NCBI RefSeq assembly: GCF_026410545.1
Contig: NZ_JAPMIT010000001.1
Span: 868,001-932,000 of the forward strand
Reading direction: 5' to 3'
Source of the DNA: Microbacterium sp. STN6
Lineage (GTDB): Bacteria; Actinomycetota; Actinomycetes; Actinomycetales; Microbacteriaceae
DNA: 64,000 nt
Each line of letters begins with the position of its first letter. Within the stretch, counting starts at the first letter, position 1. A program made the position numbers and the translations under genes. This document shows positions 61,868-64,000 of this stretch, piece after piece. The notes beneath the pieces were generated by a model, which saw only the letters and a program-made list of their open reading frames with translations, did not search any database and had not been told where the DNA came from.

Positions 61868-64000
61868 ATGTTCCGCAAAATCCTCGTTGCCAATCGCGGT
61901 GAAATCGCCATCCGGGCCTTCAGGGCCGCCTATGAACTCGGGGCGCAAACCGTCGCCGTCTTCCCGTTCGAGGATCGTAATTCCATGCATCGGCTGAAGG
62001 CCGACGAGGCCTACCAGATTGGTGAGCCGGGGCATCCGGTACGCGCCTATCTCGACGTGAGCGAGATCATCCGCGTGGCGAAAGAGTCTGGGGCCGACGC
62101 GATCTACCCCGGTTACGGCTTCCTCTCCGAGAACCCCGACCTGGCAGAGGCGGCACGCGAAGCGGGCATCACGTTCATCGGTCCGGGCTCGCATGTGCTC
62201 GAGATGGCGGGCAACAAGGTCACGGCCAAGGAGCACGCCCAGGCGGCTGGCGTTCCTGTGCTGAAATCCACTCCGCCGTCGAAAGACATCGACACGCTCA
62301 TCGAGAAGGCCGACGAGATCGGCTTTCCGATCTTCGCCAAGGCGGTCGCCGGCGGTGGCGGGCGCGGCATGCGCCGCGTCAACAGCAAGGATGCTCTTCG
62401 CGCTGCGCTCGAAGAGGCGATGCGCGAGGCCGACAGCGCGTTCGGCGACCCCACGATGTTCCTCGAGCAGGCCGTTCTGCGGCCGCGCCACATCGAGGTG
62501 CAGATCCTCGCGGACGCAACGGGCGAGACGGTGCACCTCTTCGAGCGCGACTGCTCGGTGCAGCGGCGTCACCAGAAGGTCATCGAGATCGCGCCGGCGC
62601 CGAACCTCGACGACGAGACCCGCGCCAGCCTCTATCGCGACGCCATCGCCTTCGCCCGCTCCATCGGCTACGTCAATGCGGGCACCGTCGAGTTCCTACT
62701 CGACACCGAGGGCGAGCGCGCAGGGCAGCACGTCTTCATCGAGATGAACCCCCGCATCCAGGTCGAGCACACCGTGACGGAAGAGATCACCGATGTCGAC
62801 CTCGTGCAGTCGCAGATGCTGATCGCAGCGGGCCAGACCCTGGCCGACCTCGGCCTCACCCAGAACGCGATCACGCGCCGTGGCGCGGCCCTGCAGTGCC
62901 GCATCACGACAGAAGACCCGACCGCGGGGTTCCGGCCGGACACGGGCAAGATCACCACGTACCGCTCGCCCGGCGGCGGCGGCATCCGTCTCGACGGCGG
63001 AACCATCAACCCGGGCGCGCAGATCAGCCCGCACTTCGACTCGATGCTCGCCAAGCTCACGTGTCGCGGACGCGACTTCCCCGCCGCCATCAACCGGGCC
63101 AAGCGGGCGCTGGCCGAGTTCCGCATTCGCGGCGTCTCCACGAACATCCCGTTCCTGCAGGCCGTGCTCGACGACCCCACCTTCGTCGCCGGTGACCTCA
63201 GCACGTCGTTCATCGAGGAGCGACCCGAGCTGTTCCAGGGCCGGGTCTCCAAGGACCGCGGCACCAAGATCCTCAACTGGCTCGCCGATGTCACGGTCAA
63301 CCGCCCGAACGGCGAGCTGCCCGAGACGGCCCCGCCCATCGAGAAGCTGCCGTACGTCGACCTCAACGCTCCCGCGCCGGCCGGCTCGCGCCAGCGGCTG
63401 CTCGAACTCGGCCCGGCCGGCTTCGCCAAGGCGCTGCGCGAGCAGACTCCGCTGGCCGTCACCGAGACGACGTTCCGCGACGCCCACCAGTCGCTGCTGG
63501 CTACCCGCGTTCGCACGCGCGACCTGCTCGCGGCGGCGCCCTATGTGGCACGGATGACGCCAGAGCTTCTCTCGGTCGAGGCCTGGGGCGGCGCCACATA
63601 CGACGTGGCCCTGCGCTTCCTCGGCGAAGACCCGTGGCAGCGGCTTGCGTCGCTGCGCGAGGCTCTGCCCAACATCAACATCCAGATGCTGCTGCGTGGC
63701 CGCAACACGGTGGGCTACACGCCGTACCCGACCGAGGTGACCGACGCGTTCGTGCGTGAGGCCGCCACGACCGGTGTCGACATCTTCCGCATCTTCGACG
63801 CACTCAACGATGTCGACCAGATGCGACCCGCGATCGACTCGGTGCTCGCGACCGGCACGGCGGTCGCCGAGGTCGCGGTCTGCTACACGGGTGACCTCCT
63901 GGACCCGGCCGAGAACCTGTACACGCTCGACTACTACCTGCGCCTCGCGGAGCAGATCGTCGACAGCGGCGCGCACATCCTCGCCATCAAAGACATGGCG
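61868..64000 (+). CDS. pyc: pyruvate carboxylase, 3' end beyond the window
   Basis: 711 codons are visible of an expected 1130 or so. The biotin carboxylase domain starts at MFRKILVANRGEIAIRAFRA and has the ATP-grasp loop AVAGGGGRGMR, plus IEMNPRIQVEHTVTE. The carboxyltransferase domain begins near residue 540 (TETTFRDAHQSLLATRVRTR), with the metal-site region DIFRIFDALNDVDQ. The biotin carrier end is outside. It makes oxaloacetate from pyruvate and bicarbonate. GAAAGG stands five bases before ATG 61868. Confidence 0.95.
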   Translation, partial: MFRKILVANRGEIAIRAFRAAYELGAQTVAVFPFEDRNSMHRLKADEAYQIGEPGHPVRAYLDVSEIIRVAKESGADAIYPGYGFLSENPDLAEAAREAGITFIGPGSHVLEMAGNKVTAKEHAQAAGVPVLKSTPPSKDIDTLIEKADEIGFPIFAKAVAGGGGRGMRRVNSKDALRAALEEAMREADSAFGDPTMFLEQAVLRPRHIEVQILADATGETVHLFERDCSVQRRHQKVIEIAPAPNLDDETRASLYRDAIAFARSIGYVNAGTVEFLLDTEGERAGQHVFIEMNPRIQVEHTVTEEITDVDLVQSQMLIAAGQTLADLGLTQNAITRRGAALQCRITTEDPTAGFRPDTGKITTYRSPGGGGIRLDGGTINPGAQISPHFDSMLAKLTCRGRDFPAAINRAKRALAEFRIRGVSTNIPFLQAVLDDPTFVAGDLSTSFIEERPELFQGRVSKDRGTKILNWLADVTVNRPNGELPETAPPIEKLPYVDLNAPAPAGSRQRLLELGPAGFAKALREQTPLAVTETTFRDAHQSLLATRVRTRDLLAAAPYVARMTPELLSVEAWGGATYDVALRFLGEDPWQRLASLREALPNINIQMLLRGRNTVGYTPYPTEVTDAFVREAATTGVDIFRIFDALNDVDQMRPAIDSVLATGTAVAEVAVCYTGDLLDPAENLYTLDYYLRLAEQIVDSGAHILAIKDMA

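Overview
The window is very GC-rich, densely coding DNA with no gene-free gap over 300 bases. It reads as a chromosome segment of a high-GC Gram-positive bacterium, most likely an actinobacterium of the Microbacteriaceae type. The reasons are: a GarA-type FHA protein next to FtsR and a second MerR regulator; a stand-alone PolD and a LigC-type ligase; an imuA-imuB-dnaE2 mutasome under a perfect actinobacterial SOS box; a chaplin-like surface protein with an LAxTG sortase signal; a ctaD-ctaF oxidase pair; a DUF222/HNH gene; and many TAnnnT -10 boxes placed 6-7 bases before a start codon (leaderless genes). The family name is inference. No rRNA, tRNA, CRISPR array, insertion sequence or prophage was seen.

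Layout. 1-7552: a flavin-dependent acyl-CoA-dehydrogenase-like enzyme (cut by the left edge), a complete peptide/opine-type ABC importer (lipoprotein, two permeases, fused double ATPase) and an MBL-fold protein, overlapping or nearly so, as one operon. 7674-12839: a coiled-coil protein, a formate/nitrite-family channel, a small acidic protein, PolD, a zinc alcohol dehydrogenase and a divergent unknown gene. 12878-17654: a nitrogen-oxide island made of a divergent pair, a CopD-like membrane protein plus DUF2249 on one side and an NnrS-like protein plus a 928-residue membrane/cupredoxin/NirK fusion on the other, with a palindrome between. 17767-22179: ChaB/Rho-N, PPC-domain, FAD oxidoreductase, SRPBCC and GH13 genes on the plus strand, the last three coupled by close spacing or overlap. 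22198-27046: SulP transporter, LigC, CYP152-like P450, SDR. 27219-32564: ctaD-ctaF, an LLM flavin enzyme, a membrane protein and a drug-type MFS transporter. 32605-39448: an EEP-family phosphodiesterase and the SOS mutasome. 39536-43100: short monocistronic genes, several leaderless (AraC-like regulator, VOC, SDR, SRAP/YedK, J-domain protein). 43250-47448: glutathione-independent formaldehyde dehydrogenase and two secreted proteins, one chaplin-like and wall-anchored. 47569-52892: a DUF222/HNH gene broken by one in-frame TGA, an MFS transporter, an S53 peptidase and a 52-residue membrane peptide. 53006-58318: a repeat protein, a GT2 synthase followed by a GH18 chitinase-like protein, and a DUF1295 enzyme. 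58385-64000: the conserved phosphatidyltransferase, GarA-like FHA, FtsR, MerR, ParA and pyruvate carboxylase cluster, the last cut by the right edge.

How the parts relate. Three genes point to DNA damage handling (imuA/imuB/dnaE2 under LexA, the SRAP protein, PolD with LigC elsewhere). The NirK island points to nitrite/NO chemistry. The formaldehyde dehydrogenase and oxidoreductases point to detoxification. The chaplin-like protein and the GT2-GH18 pair point to surface and matrix polymers.

The most striking sequence-level trait is the number of short perfect tandem repeats, with 15, 18, 19 and 23-base units inside genes, over stop codons, in a promoter and between genes. They look recent and may vary between strains.
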